Counted from the first letter of the stretch, positions 10,996-21,968 are shown. The stretch is DNA of 64,000 nt from Blastobasis lacticolella (GCA_905147135.1 LR990049.1:12231428-12295427); one strand, 5' to 3'. The notes: generated by a model from the sequence alone, not told the origin. Translations and numbers: made by a program.

Positions 10996-11255
10996 TATAT
11001 AGGTCGACAACTTAACTTAACGACGCAGAATGGGTGACGTCATGTGACGTTTCGGGGCTGAGCGCGGGGGCGCGGGCAGGGAGCACAAGGGACTCGTGTG
11101 CATTCTTTTTCCGAGGAACGTCATCAACTGACGTTTCGCGGAAAAAAATGCTCACTGCCCCTCGCCCGCACCCCTGCGTTCATCAATGAAAAATCACCCT
11201 CCCACCTACCTTACCTACCGCTGGCGATATACAAGTTAAGTTGTCGACCTATATA
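10996..11255. mobile_element. Fully palindromic foldback element (260 bp)
   Basis: Terminal inverted repeats of 23 bp are exact: 10996-11018 and 11233-11255 (tatataggtcgacaacttaa... read inward). Inside, GC-rich arms pair (11062-11085 with 11149-11178), and the centre forms a further stem (11106-11123 with 11130-11147, tttttccg... / ...cggaaaaa). The whole element is therefore one long imperfect palindrome centred near 11126. Flanking TA-rich sequence would fit a TA target duplication, but this is not decisive. No protein is encoded, so it is non-autonomous. Confidence 0.8.
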
Positions 11256-11264
11256 GAATTTGAC

Positions 11265-11830
11265 AGTAATTTTGTTCTGCCAGTGCAGTGAAGTGCATCA
11301 GTAGTTCCCAAAACATTCTTTTTACTACTTTTTCGTTGTCTGATCTCCAATAGCCCTACGTTGGTAGCACTTTGTTGGCGTGACGGGCGCGATGCTGGCA
11401 CGATGCTAGCGGAGCGCGATCGTGTTGCCGAGGCAACACGCCATGCCACGCAGTGTGACTATCGCGCCGATCGCCACCTTCGATCGTACGACCCGCTAGC
11501 CTCGCATTGCGCCAGGACTACGCTACCGCCGAGCTCCCTGTTTGGAAAGCCTTTTTGTAAGGTTTCTGAATACGGGTGTAAAAGTGCTCAGAAATTTAAA
11601 GCAAATTTTACGGGCAGCCAGCTAGCGGTTAGCAATTTTTTCAGTATCACCAAAAATCCTGTCTTATAATAATCCCACTATTAATAGTTTGATGCGATTT
11701 CAAAAACACTGAATGAATAAAGCTTTAGAGAAAACACAGTTAAACATTCTAATATATATTTTTCGAAACTCCACATGTAGGTATTACTGTAGTCTGACGT
11801 TAAAGTTAAATAAACAACATCATAGTGGTA
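11265..11830. other. Unassigned DNA with GC-rich centre
   Basis: 11360-11530 is GC-rich and contains a perfect small palindrome (cgtgttgccgaggcaacacg, about 11421-11440). The 102-residue plus frame 11361-11669 shows no domain I can recognise; real coding cannot be excluded. Confidence 0.35.
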
Positions 11831-11834
11831 ATAC

Positions 11835-11950
11835 ATGGATTGAACAGGGCTTAATCTGTCTAAAAACGATATCTCATTTTAGAGCCATGTGGTGTTCTAT
11901 AGGCAGAATAGATTATGGCATTAATCCCTGCCATTTTCGAGAAAGAGATT
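11835..11950 (+). repeat. Dispersed repeat family P
   Basis: Contains agccatgtggtgttctatag followed by gcagaatagattatggca and a 'taatccctgcc' block. It aligns with 45975-46025 in the same orientation and with 4922-4975 in reverse. Confidence 0.55.
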
Positions 11951-12039
11951 AAAATATCCAAGAGGTAGATCTCTGTTAACCAAAAAATTGGCAGAAGCGT
12001 TTTATAGTCTCTTCTCAGTGTGCTCTGCTTTCAGAGTGG

Positions 12040-12088
12040 TCGAGCTACATGGAGCATCGCTGCTCTCGCGATGCTCCATATAGCTCGA
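12040..12088. repeat. 21-bp-arm hairpin
   Basis: Arms 12040-12060 and 12068-12088 are reverse complements with one mismatch, separated by 7 nt. The arm contains gagctacatggagcatcgc. Long for chance. No second copy in the window. Confidence 0.75.
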
Positions 12089-12607
12089 TGTTTGACTGAG
12101 GGAGTTAAAGTTGTCATTTATAGTAGTGTGTCCGTGCCGAAAAGCACCCACGAAAGTCCTGTGGTAGTATCTACCTGGAAGGTACAATTGGCCTGCCAAG
12201 CGTGGGATTACCTATGATATTTTCATGGATCTATCGATTGGTAATTAACCGTTTCAGATGAATTTTTATTTTTACTTTTGACAACTAACAGTTTCTGCGC
12301 GGTTTTCGCCTATGTGGAATCCAAGAATTTAATTATCCCGCGGGATACTTACATCTTGGTAAATGTTTAACTTTCTCCGCGAAAGAGTTTTCGAATTAGT
12401 TCAGTGGTTTCAGAGTTTACAAAAGTAAACTCAAACCTATATATATTTTGTCCAACATTTGTGTGTATATTACAAGTAACAATATATACAACTATACAAC
12501 ATTTGTACATTGGTACATCGCTGAAAGCGATAACACCATTGCTCGCAATTTTGTTTTCTTGTGTAATTATCTCTGTTACTTTTAATGTGCGCAATAAAAA
12601 GTTTTTA

Positions 12608-12690
12608 TCAACTTTTACTTTCTTACTCATATTTGTCTTTCTTTCTTACTTACTTATTTTACTTTCTTTCTTTTTTACTTACTTATATCG
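12608..12690. repeat. TTTC/TTAC-rich microsatellite
   Basis: Imperfect run of tttctt and ttactt units, pyrimidine-dominated on the plus strand. Confidence 0.8.
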
Positions 12691-12699
12691 GAACCTGAC

Positions 12700-13480
12700 T
12701 AGCAAAAACTTCTTTTTGACTTTAACTTTGTAATTTAGTTCCTGTATAACGAACCTAATGTTTTTCACGATATTTTACGGCTTTATACTACCCGATATTC
12801 TCGAGTTGCAAAGTGACAATAACGCAACTGTATCTAAATATCGGGCACCTCGTTAACCAAGTTACGCCGTAAGAAACGCCTAAAACATACTTATCTAATC
12901 CCGCAACACACTCCCTCATATTACCTACAGGCCTAGTCGTCGTAAAACAAACCAGAAGCACTCGCAGTACGCCTGGAACGAAAGACGCTAGCCAGTCCAT
13001 ATATCAAGCGAGTGTTTTCCGCAGCCCAGCCACACTTCAATGTGAGACAACAAAAACTGGAGTGCTATTGGCGACCGTTAACGTACCTAACTCCGTTCGG
13101 GACGAGGCATTACTTTTTATTTGCTATTCAGAGAGAGGCGCTACGATTTTGAGATCAATATGTAAATGCATTCGAGAGTGCACACGGCTCGCCTGAGGCG
13201 CGAGTGCATTTTGTCGTAGAGGGAAGCCCAGCCAGCCGTGAAGCGGGAGCTACTGTTTCTGCACGGGCTGTGCGCTGAGGACATTTTTATACAGTTTTAT
13301 GGCGTGTGCTACGTCGCGATGGTATGGCTGGTGCAATGCCGGTGTAGCTCTAATTGCGGCTTTAGGAGCACCGTGGTTCGTGTAGTTGGCGAGAGGTTGA
13401 GGCGCGATTTTGGTGCGATTCCTACACGGTTACTAGGCGGACGGGACGCGTAGGCGATGCGTACGCGATTTGTAAGCTAA
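12700..13480. other. Unassigned DNA with GC-rich patch
   Basis: 13150-13460 is GC-richer than its surroundings and includes a 71-residue plus frame (13238-13453) without family resemblance. It could be regulatory or an untranslated exon; nothing in it decides this. Confidence 0.35.
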
Positions 13481-13484
13481 CCCA

Positions 13485-13620
13485 TGTTGGGTTAGTGTTC
13501 AACTAATGTACATAATTCAGAAAAGAGGCATTAGAGGTAGGTACAAAGCGCCACTGGGGTTCGCACCCGATACCTCTTGCTTACGAGCCAGACCTTATCC
13601 CAATGGGGAAAATACCTTAA
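13485..13620 (-). repeat. tRNA-headed SINE, family 1 (5' part)
   Basis: In reverse complement the segment holds a B-box-like block (from tggggttcgcacccgatacc), the 'gctcgtaagcaagaggta' anticodon-arm-like part, and the body block ending in atgtacattagttgaacac. Same family as 23372-23702 and 34029-34247. The head is decayed and the 3' half is absent. Confidence 0.65.
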
Positions 13621-13639
13621 TCTCGCGGGATAGTTGAAA

Positions 13640-14300
13640 GTTAGTAGTTGAAAGTTGAAACTTCGAACGGATGAAAACCGCGGATGTCAGCTAGTAAACA
13701 TATAAAGATACAGTAATAGAAAACAATTTTAAGTTTACATAGCAAGCTTTTATCGCGCGGTAGTAGTACTCATCAAGATCATTCCAAAGAGCTCAAAAAC
13801 GATGAGGTGATTTTGTTACGCTCAGTAGTTCCTATGGCCACTTTCCGACTCCATCATCAGACCAGCTCCATTGTCATCCAAGTTACATAGATGTACCACA
13901 TTTCAGCTCAATTGAACGCCGAGAGTGGAACAAATTAGGCTTGCAAAATTTGTACATACTCATAGTTACAAACATTGCAAGTATTAAAAAGGTAGTAAAA
14001 ATAACAATTAGGATGGGCACAGACCAATAAAGTAAGTATAGGCACTGACATCATTTATTCGTATGGAATAGATTCGATTTGAGATAACCTCATCACTTTT
14101 CCATTCCGGCCAATTCCTCGGTAATTCCTTGCCCGGCGTTTATATTAATTTATTCGGTTTACTCCTGAACAAAACGTATTACTGGCCAAATTATTATCTT
14201 ATTCCTTTGAGGGCTTCAGCCGTAATCTCAATTTATATGGCTCGCTTAGTGTTATTTACTTTAGCCAAAGTAATTTTATCTAGTTCTAAAAATACTATAA
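13640..14300. other. Unassigned AT-rich DNA
   Basis: No feature recognised; the 96-residue frame 14129-14419 runs into the SINE and has no family resemblance. Confidence 0.4.
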
Positions 14301-14311
14301 AAATCATCTTG

Positions 14312-14515
14312 GGGTTAATATCCCGGTTGTACTCTCGTGCACGAGGGCCCGGGGTTCGCCGTGACCATGATCCAGGATTTGGCAGGTCAGGTAATTACAG
14401 TGGAGCAACTGCCATCTGACCTCCATGACCCTGCTACCAGGGGAACCTGACCAGATTGGATCATGGTTACACATCCAGATGTGCAGGTGTCATCACGATG
14501 TTTTCCCTCACCGAA
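14312..14515 (-). repeat. tRNA-headed SINE, family 1 (3' part)
   Basis: Carries the family's 3' half: ttaatatcccggttgtactc, cgtgcacgagggcccggggt, the ccatgatccaggatttggc block, then actgccatctgacctccatg and ccagatgtgcaggtgtcatc. It ends at catcacgatgttttccctca, at the same junction where the body begins in the other copies. Confidence 0.75.
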
Positions 14516-14579
14516 AGAGCAAAAAGTACTATTATTGTTTATTGCTTTCGTCTTCGCGTACCTTAACTTTTTTATGCTA

Positions 14580-14880
14580 TTCAGTGACAAACGGGCAGGC
14601 AGCACACCTGATTGTAATTGGTAATTCTCGCCCATATCAACTATACATTATTTATTTAGGTTGCAGATAACAATAACGCAGAACAGCAGGTGCGCCACAG
14701 TGAGGACTAAGATGAATTGCCTCATGCCTGTTATTTGGTTAGCTACCTTATCCTTCAAACCGGAACACAACAATGCAAGCATTGTTTCTTGGCGTCAGAA
14801 TAAGGCGGAGGTCCCAAGTGGACTCCTCAGGCTTGACAGAGTCCTACCACCTATGTCCTTTGCCATCCAATGATAGTCTC
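14580..14880 (-). repeat. Composite repeat: 3' tail plus unknown body
   Basis: 14581-14615 resembles the tail seen at 23233-23265 (gacaaacgggcaggcagcac / gacaaacgagcagacagttc, then cacctgat). The block cctcatgcctgttatttggt to ttcaaaccggaacacaac (14721-14770) matches 23730-23780. The same two modules therefore occur near each other twice in the window. Confidence 0.5.
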
Positions 14881-14884
14881 CTTA

Positions 14885-15420
14885 TCAGCAAGATAAGTAA
14901 TTTCGCCGCAAATAAGGCGATTTTAAGCATATTACAGGTTCTTCCACAAAGTAGTTTGTTTCGCCATAATCCGCGCTCAGTGTGATTGAATAGTTGCATG
15001 TTTTGCGGTATTAAAAGGCATGCCGTGGCTGCCGGTCGTAAGTCCAACATAATTTTCACCAGCTAATGACTCAGAACCACCAGAGCCAGCATTAGCCGAG
15101 CATGTAACGTCGATCGCTTACACCCAATAACACCAAGACAGCATTAACAATACTTCTTCTTCCTTCAATTCTTCCTTTTGTTCTATTTTTTATGGGTACG
15201 CAATAATTTCAATTTGTATTCTGTCATCATATTATTGGAGTGAAGTTTTACTTTTTTTTGCTGTTGTTACTAGCGAGGATCTGTAATTGGCTTGTTGGTT
15301 CTAAAATACAATTTATTGTGTTTTATAAAGCGTTAGTACTCCAATTAATAAACTAATAAATCCATCGACTAAAGTACGAAAGCGCCTAAACACGTTAACT
15401 AATAATAAATAAATATGCTT
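14885..15420. other. Unassigned DNA
   Basis: Nothing recognisable; AT-rich with short homopolymers. Confidence 0.4.
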
Positions 15421-15697
15421 CGACAAATTTACACAGCGCCACCTAGCCCCAAAGTAAGCAAAACTTGTGTTATGAGTGGTAAGCAAAACTTGTGTTATGG
15501 GTGTCATAGATAACTGATAAACTACTTACAAATTTTTTTTTAAATACATTCTAATTAATTATACATACTACACCCAGTCCTATAACTGAAAATAAAATTC
15601 ATCATTTCAATTTCTGCTTGTCCGGGAATCGAACCCGGGACCTCTGCGTGACAGACGCCGGTCTGTTGTGTTAACCAACTGAACCACTGAGGTCGTC
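15421..15697 (-). repeat. tRNA-derived SINE, family 2 (near full length)
   Basis: The reverse complement of 15618-15695 is an excellent tRNA-like head: an A-box region around gtggttcagttggttaacac and a B box gggttcgattcccgg. The element continues as a body ending in ttggggctagatggcgctgt-type sequence (here 15431-15455 in reverse). Copies are at 21969-22165 (minus) and 46180-46412 (plus). This copy has an internal duplication of about 26 bp: aagcaaaacttgtgttatg occurs at both 15453-15471 and 15481-15499. It is not a functional tRNA: the anticodon-arm region is altered and a SINE body is attached. Confidence 0.8.
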
Positions 15698-15699
15698 AC

Positions 15700-16480
15700 T
15701 TCGGTCATGTTTTTAACCCAACTTCATCTTCTACATTGGAGACACAATAATTTTATCAACTCACCTCCATCAAGTTGCAGAAGTACTGAGTAAAAAGCTG
15801 AAAACGAGTTAAAAATTATTTCGTTTTCCGCCAATAACGTACCGAAATAGCTCTTCCCTTTATTGTTTCGTGTTCAAAAAGCAACGTGAAGTTTCACAAA
15901 AGGTTTAGGCTGATCACGAAGTGTGATAAGCCTTAATAAAACTTTGAATGACTGTTGATAAGAATGTTTAAAAGTTAATTTAACGTTTGCCGCGGGTTCC
16001 TCGCTCGCAAATTGTTGTTAAGTATACGGTGTCAAAATTTGTTGCTATGCGGTTACAACGCAAGCTGTGTTCACACAAGTTAAATACGACTTAGTCCAAC
16101 TTGGGGAGACATACCGAACTAGACTAAGATGCCAGTTTTGGCTTGCAAACTGCTTGACTTGTTTAGTCTGCTACGTAGCTACGGGGCAGATGTAATTCAA
16201 AACAGTGTCAGACTTTCTGTTGCTTAAGCGCGTAAGCAGTTGCAGTTGGAGGTTGGGACACTATCAAAGCAAGCTTAGATTACAGTAGTTAATGTTGGTA
16301 CGGACGAATAAATATGAGGTTGCCCAGGAGCTATATGCAAAATGATGCTTTATGTTGCCTTATGTATGTTCGACGGTACGCTAATGTCAACCTTGCTCTT
16401 TCTGATGTGTATTAAGCCTCAGAAGGCAACTGGCGCTTGTTTACTACTAGTGGACCGGCGCGATTTCGTTTACGTAGCGT
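15700..16480. other. Unassigned DNA
   Basis: No recognised gene or repeat. Confidence 0.4.
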
Positions 16481-16487
16481 TCTATTC

Positions 16488-16800
16488 CTACACTGCCCTA
16501 CATTACCGTACCCTACTGCAACACTATAAGGGTAGGGTTGGTGTGAAGACACCTACCCTATAACTACCCTTCACCTACTCTACATCTACCCTACATCCAT
16601 CCTATACCTACTTTACACTTACCCTACACCTGTTTTACCCCTATCTACCCTTTTTTCATGCTTATAAAACTTCCTCACACTATTTATTTCTGAAACACGC
16701 ATTAAAATCCGTCGCGAACTTTAAAAGATCTAAGCGTGCATAGAAACCGAAGGAAGCAACTTTGTTTTATGCTATGTACCTATTAAAAACTGACTTTTGC
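16488..16800 (-). repeat. Family H copy preceded by TACCC-rich degenerate array
   Basis: 16490-16640 is a decayed run of 'ctaccctacacct'-like units. It joins directly to cccctatctacccttttttc and gcttataaaacttcctcaca (family H), which continues to ctttgttttatgctatgtac at about 16780. The copies at 10284 and 42485 start with the same TACCC-rich block, so the array is part of the family. 40208-40272 may be a further decayed piece. Confidence 0.6.
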
Positions 16801-16804
16801 CGTC

Positions 16805-17525
16805 GACTTATCCAATTAAAATTTTATTATGCAATCCCGTGGTAATTTGTCGGGATAAATTACAACCTATGTCATAATTATCTTATACAGTCTAAAAAAA
16901 TGCAAAGTTTGATCAAAATCACTCAAACAATATCAATCCAAACATCCATGTTTATATTGTATAGTAGGATAGTAGGATTAGTAGGACTGGAAATTCGTGG
17001 ATATGGTGTTCTGGATATTTTGTTACTTTATCATACAACTCACGCTCTACCTTCGCCATCACCATTCAAATTAATTATGAAGTATGAATTTTCAACCCCT
17101 CCTTATCAGCGCAGTTCATCGCATTCGTTCGTGTTATTAAAAGCCATATTTTAGCGTTAACTCCCCGTGTTGAATTTTAAATTTCAATTTGCGTGACAGC
17201 TGGCCATGAAACTTATGTATCGCCGACACCTACCGTTACTTTTTTAAATCTATTTTGCTTGCCAATTAATTATAATATAGCATAGATTTTTACATATACA
17301 TTAGTCTGTGTTATATAGGAAATGTACTGCTACTACGCTGTGGCTGTACACAAGCATTATCTGCATGCCCTATAATTACATTATTCCCTCTCTCATTTAC
17401 TCCTATGTACCTATCTTTGTAAAATTGTATAAATTTAGCATTTAATTATTTATGTAACGTATCTCTTCCTTCACCTTATCTTATTGTTTATCCCGCACCG
17501 TCTATCGTTTTCATTAATTTTTTTT
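16805..17525. other. Unassigned AT-rich DNA
   Basis: Nothing recognisable. Confidence 0.4.
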
Positions 17526-17528
17526 TCA

Positions 17529-17616
17529 GGGTTGACTGTTAGATAAGGCTAGTTTAGCTTTAAGTCCGCCAATGTATTTTAGTGCATAAAGTTTTAACAA
17601 ATAAATAAATAAATAA
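17529..17616 (+). repeat. LINE 3' tail with AAATA simple repeat
   Basis: ggttgactgttagataaggc, then tttaagtccgccaatgta and a terminal (aaat)n. The same tail occurs at 33445-33525 in reverse (gtctaacagtcaacc, ggcgggcttataacc) and in part at 33266-33300. Only the terminal untranslated part of the LINE is present. Confidence 0.65.
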
Positions 17617-17654
17617 TATAATACGATAAGCAGTTAGCCGATTAGTCGGTTAGC

Positions 17655-17796
17655 CGTCAGTTGCAGTCGATACTAATCCTAAGTAGTACATAATAAAGTC
17701 GCTTTTGGATTGGTCGGACGTCCGACCACGTCCCTTCGCAACCAAAAACGACTTTATTTTATACAGCGTAATCATTACTGTCAACTGCAACTGACG
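17655..17796. mobile_element. Foldback palindrome (about 142 bp)
   Basis: cgtcagttgcagt at 17655-17667 pairs with actgcaactgacg-type sequence ending at 17796. Inner arms aataaagtcgcttttgg (about 17692) and ccaaaaacgactttatt (about 17741) pair with one mismatch. Near the centre is the perfect 16-bp palindrome ggtcggacgtccgacc (17712-17727). The whole is one imperfect hairpin with weak middle sections. No coding capacity. Likely a miniature foldback element; cruciform extrusion is possible. Confidence 0.7.
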
Positions 17797-17799
17797 CTG

Positions 17800-19235
17800 A
17801 CGGTTGGTCAGCTCAGCCAAAACGGAACGTCTGTTACTAGTTACACCTAGTCTCCATTAGTCTGATTTGTAAAAGTCGATGACAGAGGTAGTTTTGGTAG
17901 TTTCTTTGATTGCTAGAAATGTTTATTTCAAGACAACAAAGGTACCGTAGTAACAAAGACTACTACCGTAGGTTTTATTCCGTGTTAATCTAAATCTTTA
18001 ACTTTTTTTAATTTAATCTAAATACTTATGGCTCAATTTTATTATTATTTATTAAATACATAAATTGTTAAACACATAAGTAGGTAGTTGTCGGTTTGAT
18101 CGATTTAATGAAATTGACAGGAAATCACGAAATACTAAATTAAACCCACAAAGTACACGACTGTGGTTATTCGCACTAATTGAACCTCCTGCTTGAGGGT
18201 GTGCCATAAATAAATATACATAAATTAGACATGGTAAATATTTGCATTTAAAATTAAACAATCTGCTGCGGTAATTTAATTTGCTAAGCAAATATTGTAC
18301 AGCTCTCGTCTCGATAATTTAACTTGACTATTTGTTTACATAAGTCTGTGACTCTCAACTTTAGTAAGAGCAGGCTATTGAGAGAATTAAAATTAAAAAG
18401 TTGCATTGGAGTTAAGTGGGGATACTTTGCCTCAATGTAGATGATGATAGATAAAACAATACTTTTTATGTTTGGATATCAAGGATATCCAAGCGCGAAG
18501 ACATGGCCTTTAATTTATTTTTCGGTTTTAATTTTTGGAGTCAGTGCCAAACTCCCACTCGAACATTACTACGCTGGCACCAAGTACTAAAATCAATTAC
18601 ATTGTACTTAATGTTACGATTTCACTTTTTGCGTTTTGTATGGTTTCGAAGTTAAGTTATTTATTTTTATTCAAAATTATTATATCAAAAAATTTAAAAG
18701 CCAATAATTTGTTTAATAATTGCGCCTTATAAGCGTCTTGAAAAAGTTGATACCTACCTATATTTTTATTATTATTATGTCCTTTATACAGTTGTTAATT
18801 ATTTTAATAATTATAATACAATTGTATTATTTATTATGTCCCTGATACAGAGATGAACTAATAATAGATGAATAAATAGAAACTAATCACGAAGCAATAG
18901 AAAATCCGTCACACACATTTTATTCTAGTGTTTGTCTACTACTAAATCTATAGGGACACAGCCATTGTTCATCGTTCGGGAACATTCCATTATTCCATAT
19001 CGTAGGCGGTTGTTTGATTGGCTAATTGATTACACGTGGCTCGTTGTTAGTGTACTGAGCTACAGAGGCGAGGTTCAGGCATATCTGTTGATTGTGCTAA
19101 CCTCGCTAAACTCAATACATGGCTACTATAGTAGACTATAGGATAATCAGAAGCGTTCCTTTACAATGGATGTAAAGGCGCGCTCACTGAACGGATAGAG
19201 AGTCTGATAAAACAGGCACAAGGTGTTAGACAAGC
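17800..19235. other. Unassigned AT-rich DNA with a small direct repeat
   Basis: The sequence ttattatgtcc...atacag occurs at about 18773 and 18832, flanking the perfect palindrome taatacaattgtatta (18816-18831). Nothing else recognised. Confidence 0.4.
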
Positions 19236-19239
19236 ATAT

Positions 19240-19476
19240 ATGTACACTGTATGTAGGACTTTGTCGAAGTGGGGTAACATATGCGACAAAACATGCGTGT
19301 GCGATGCTACACAAGACAAGCGTCACCTTTTATATTGTTCTGTGTGCCCTAATGTCTGCACAATAAAGACGTCTACGAAGCCACTGAAAACGCCGTGTGT
19401 GTGGCCATTGGCCGACTACAATATAAAGTATTTTGCCTTCGACTCGCTGAAACGAAGACCTCATGCAGGGATTTAA
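19240..19476 (+). pseudogene. LINE polyprotein C-terminal Cys/His fragment
   Basis: The 78-residue frame contains NICDKTCVCDATQDKRHLLY then CSVCPNVC. This is the Cys-x-Cys ... His-Leu-Leu ... Cys-x2-Cys-Pro arrangement found at the very end of many lepidopteran Jockey/R1-type reverse transcriptases. A tail including PLADYNIKYFAFDSLK follows to the stop. No reverse transcriptase motifs precede it, so it is a strongly 5'-truncated copy. Assignment rests on the motif order only; a chance Cys-rich frame is the alternative. Confidence 0.45.
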
Positions 19477-19479
19477 TCT

Positions 19480-20340
19480 CATACCATAATATCACCAATA
19501 CGTGACTAGTAGTATCAAAGTGAAAGTCTTGTTCGTCCGCCCTTCACACAACTGCCTATTGACAGTTCCAGACGAAGAAGGACATAGTCTAGGACATAGT
19601 TATTTTCATCATAAATAAGCCCCGGACAAAAGCTAGTATGTAGGTTTAACAAAATTCGTTTATATATTGTGGGTACAATGCTCGACGAAGTACAATGCAG
19701 GGCAAAGAAATATATTATGTAGGTAGCCTAGATTAAACATATTTGCAGACGAGGCACAAAGGAAATATCGTTGGTATTTATCTGCTTTGTGAGGGTTACT
19801 CTCAGATTATACCCGTTTTAACCAGCCTCAGATTGCACCAGACGGGTTTTTGCAATAAAATATATTCGCTCAGCATTCTCTTTGCATACATGTTTTGTTA
19901 ATATTTATTTAGTGTTTATTTATTTGAGGATGTTAAGATTATTGTTCAGATAAAATAATAAAATATGAAAACGATCGTTCCCATTATTGACAATATAATT
20001 ATGAATTGACTTACAATTAATGTAATTTTATGTACCTGCATTTTATTTTCAATTATAGATAAATAAACTAAACTAAAGTAAATATCGTTCATAAAATAAA
20101 GGTACCAATAAGAATTTCTAAATCAGAATGACAAATGGAAATCCTGGGTATTATAGTAAGGGTATAGTATGGGTATAAAGTTAAGTGTAGAACAGTGCAT
20201 CTATTCTTTTTTAATTAAAAACAATTTATTAAAGACGTCGTTGTATCTACTATGCAGTATCTAATTTTTAAAATTAAAACTAGTCACACGAACAATATTA
20301 CATGTAAAAAAAAATCTTTATTTCAGACGTCGTCAATATT
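19480..20340. other. Unassigned AT-rich DNA
   Basis: Nothing recognisable beyond AT-rich sequence and short A tracts. Confidence 0.4.
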
Positions 20341-20342
20341 AA

Positions 20343-20850
20343 ATTGAGGGGGCGATCGAGCGGAACAAAAGCTCTAAAGTCTTTGCGAGAGATATGTCGA
20401 TTGGACAGAGCCTGTTAACGAGACTGAAAACGGATGACGGCAGAGTTGTTTCGATTAAGTCCGTCGTTTTGAGGGAAGTCGAACATTTATTTAGAACATT
20501 CTATGAACAGTTATACACGACAACACGGGCACCTGTTACCAGTTTGGCAAAAGACCCCTGAGCCAAATTAACAAAAAACGCCAGAAACATGGCACAAAAG
20601 CATGGTGGTATTGTTCTTCAAGAAAGGTAATAGGGCTCTCTTGAAGAACTTCAGACCAATATCGCTGCTGACCCATGGGTATAAGCTGTTTTCGAGAATC
20701 ATTACGAATCGTCTCGCACGCAGGTTTGATGATTTCCAGCCAGAAAGCCTTCGATTCAATCGAAACTTGGGTGGTGCTCCAGTCTCTACAGGCGGTGCCA
20801 AATTGACTATCGATATATCGAAGCACTGTGCACAAGTGGCTGCTCACTGT
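20343..20850 (+). pseudogene. RTE-like LINE: linker and start of reverse transcriptase (broken)
   Basis: Frame 20343-20558 reads IEGAIERNKSSKVFARDMSI and then GQSLLTRLKTDDGRVVSIK, ending near YEQLYTTTRAP before a stop at 20559-20561. This region lies between endonuclease and reverse transcriptase in RTE-type elements. After a frameshift, 20602-20850 gives VVLFFKKGNRALLKNFRPIS, LLTHGYKLFSRIITNRLARR and FDDFQP, which is the start of the reverse transcriptase (RPISLL motif). The palm with its catalytic aspartates is absent: sequence jumps to an AT microsatellite and an unrelated insertion, then resumes with the C-terminus at 21134. The copy is 5'-truncated, frameshifted and internally deleted. 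Such elements are sometimes annotated as 'craniofacial development protein 2-like'. Confidence 0.85.
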
Positions 20851-20854
20851 GGGC

Positions 20855-21115
20855 CTTATAATATAATAATAATAATATAAGTTTATTGCAGCTTCACAGT
20901 AATACAATTTCATGAGTATTGAGTTGTACACATAGGCACCACTACATTTTGTTGTGTTACAAACTAAGTACTTAACATGAGTAACAAGTGGATAGATTAG
21001 AAACCTATAATGTATTCAATAGTGTACCCAACCCATGTGAGCACTGTCCCTTACACTAGGATGACCTGTATTGTAAGGTTACAGTACCTTCCACGATACG
21101 ATTATAAGAAAGATC
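20855..21115 (-). repeat. Insertion between the two RTE pieces (LINE 3' end?)
   Basis: Begins with an (aat)n run (20861-20880) followed by aagtttattgcagcttcaca. Read in reverse this ends ...tgcaataaactt then (att)n, as a LINE 3' end with polyadenylation-like AATAAA would. No coding sequence recognised in the remaining 220 bp. Confidence 0.4.
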
Positions 21116-21133
21116 ACTGTTACTTAAAGGGCA

Positions 21134-21471
21134 ATGGAAAGAGCTATGGCCGGAGTTTCTTTGCGCGATCTAATCAGAAATGAGGAGATCCGCAAGCGAC
21201 CCAAGGTCACCGACATAGCTCTAAGAATTGCCAGACTGAAGTGGCAATGGGCAGGGCACATAGCTCGAAGAACAGATGGCCGATGGGGCAGTAAAGTACT
21301 CCAGTGGCGACCACGTACCGGAAGACGCAGCGTGGGCAGGAGGCCTCTACTAGGAGGACCGACGACGTGGTAAGGATCGCAGGTACCAGCTGGATGCGGA
21401 AAGTACAGGACCAGCCTTTGTGGAGATCTCTGGGGGAGGTCTATGCCCGGCAGTGGGCATCTTTTGGCTGA
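21134..21471 (+). pseudogene. RTE-like LINE: C-terminal end
   Basis: The frame reads MERAMAGVSLRDLIRNEEIR, then KVTDIALRIARLKWQWAGHI, ARRTDGRWGSKVLQWRPRTG and RRSVGRR. This is the hallmark C-terminal domain of lepidopteran RTE elements. A frameshift near 21358 is followed by the expected continuation TDDVVRIAGTSWMRKVQD, PLWRSLGEVYARQWASFG and a stop at 21469-21471. It is collinear with the fragment at 20343-20850 and on the same strand, so both are taken as one element whose catalytic centre was lost or replaced. Confidence 0.9.
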
Positions 21472-21474
21472 TAT

Positions 21475-21965
21475 GATTAATAACAATACACTTGAATGTA
21501 TCTTTACTGGATATTTAGATTTACTGGACAAAATTACGTGAAAAGTGTTTCTGTCGCCTGCCAAATAAGTACAACAATTAATACTTAGTTCGAGTATGGT
21601 ATTTTAAATCCTGCTAAGACAATATGTTTTCACATATGTTATTTAAATACTTACCTAAATACCTCTTTTAGATATTGTTATACCTACACAATAAAGGTAT
21701 TTTGATAAAGCCTGGGATTGACCTGGGGATCACGGGAGTGGTGTCCTCTAATCCTGAAATCCCGGTATTACAAAATGATCCCGGAATAGGGCTCCCTAAC
21801 CATTAAGCATCACATTGCTCGGGTTTGCGTCAGATTGTGGTGAAAAATAAACATAAATGAAATTGATTCTTTTCGTATGCACCAATAAAAACAGAGCAGG
21901 ATAGCAAAAGGAGAAAAAAGGACGTTTTAAATTATTTTTAGTGCAAATGTACAAAAAAACAACAC
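21475..21965. other. Unassigned DNA
   Basis: A short AT tail follows the RTE stop; 21712-21800 is GC-richer but unrecognised. Confidence 0.4.
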
Positions 21966-21968
21966 GTG

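Noticed and set aside
1108..13225. Shared 15-mer gagtgcattttgtcg in two GC-rich patches (about 1108 and 13201) as a common promoter element
   Set aside because: In 64 kb one or two 15-mer coincidences are expected by chance (about 64000 squared over 2 times 4 to the 15th), and no flanking similarity extends it.
15618..15695. Functional tRNA gene on the minus strand
   Set aside because: A and B boxes are good, but the head is joined to a SINE body shared with 21969-22165 and 46180-46412, and the anticodon arm is not regular. It is the head of a SINE.
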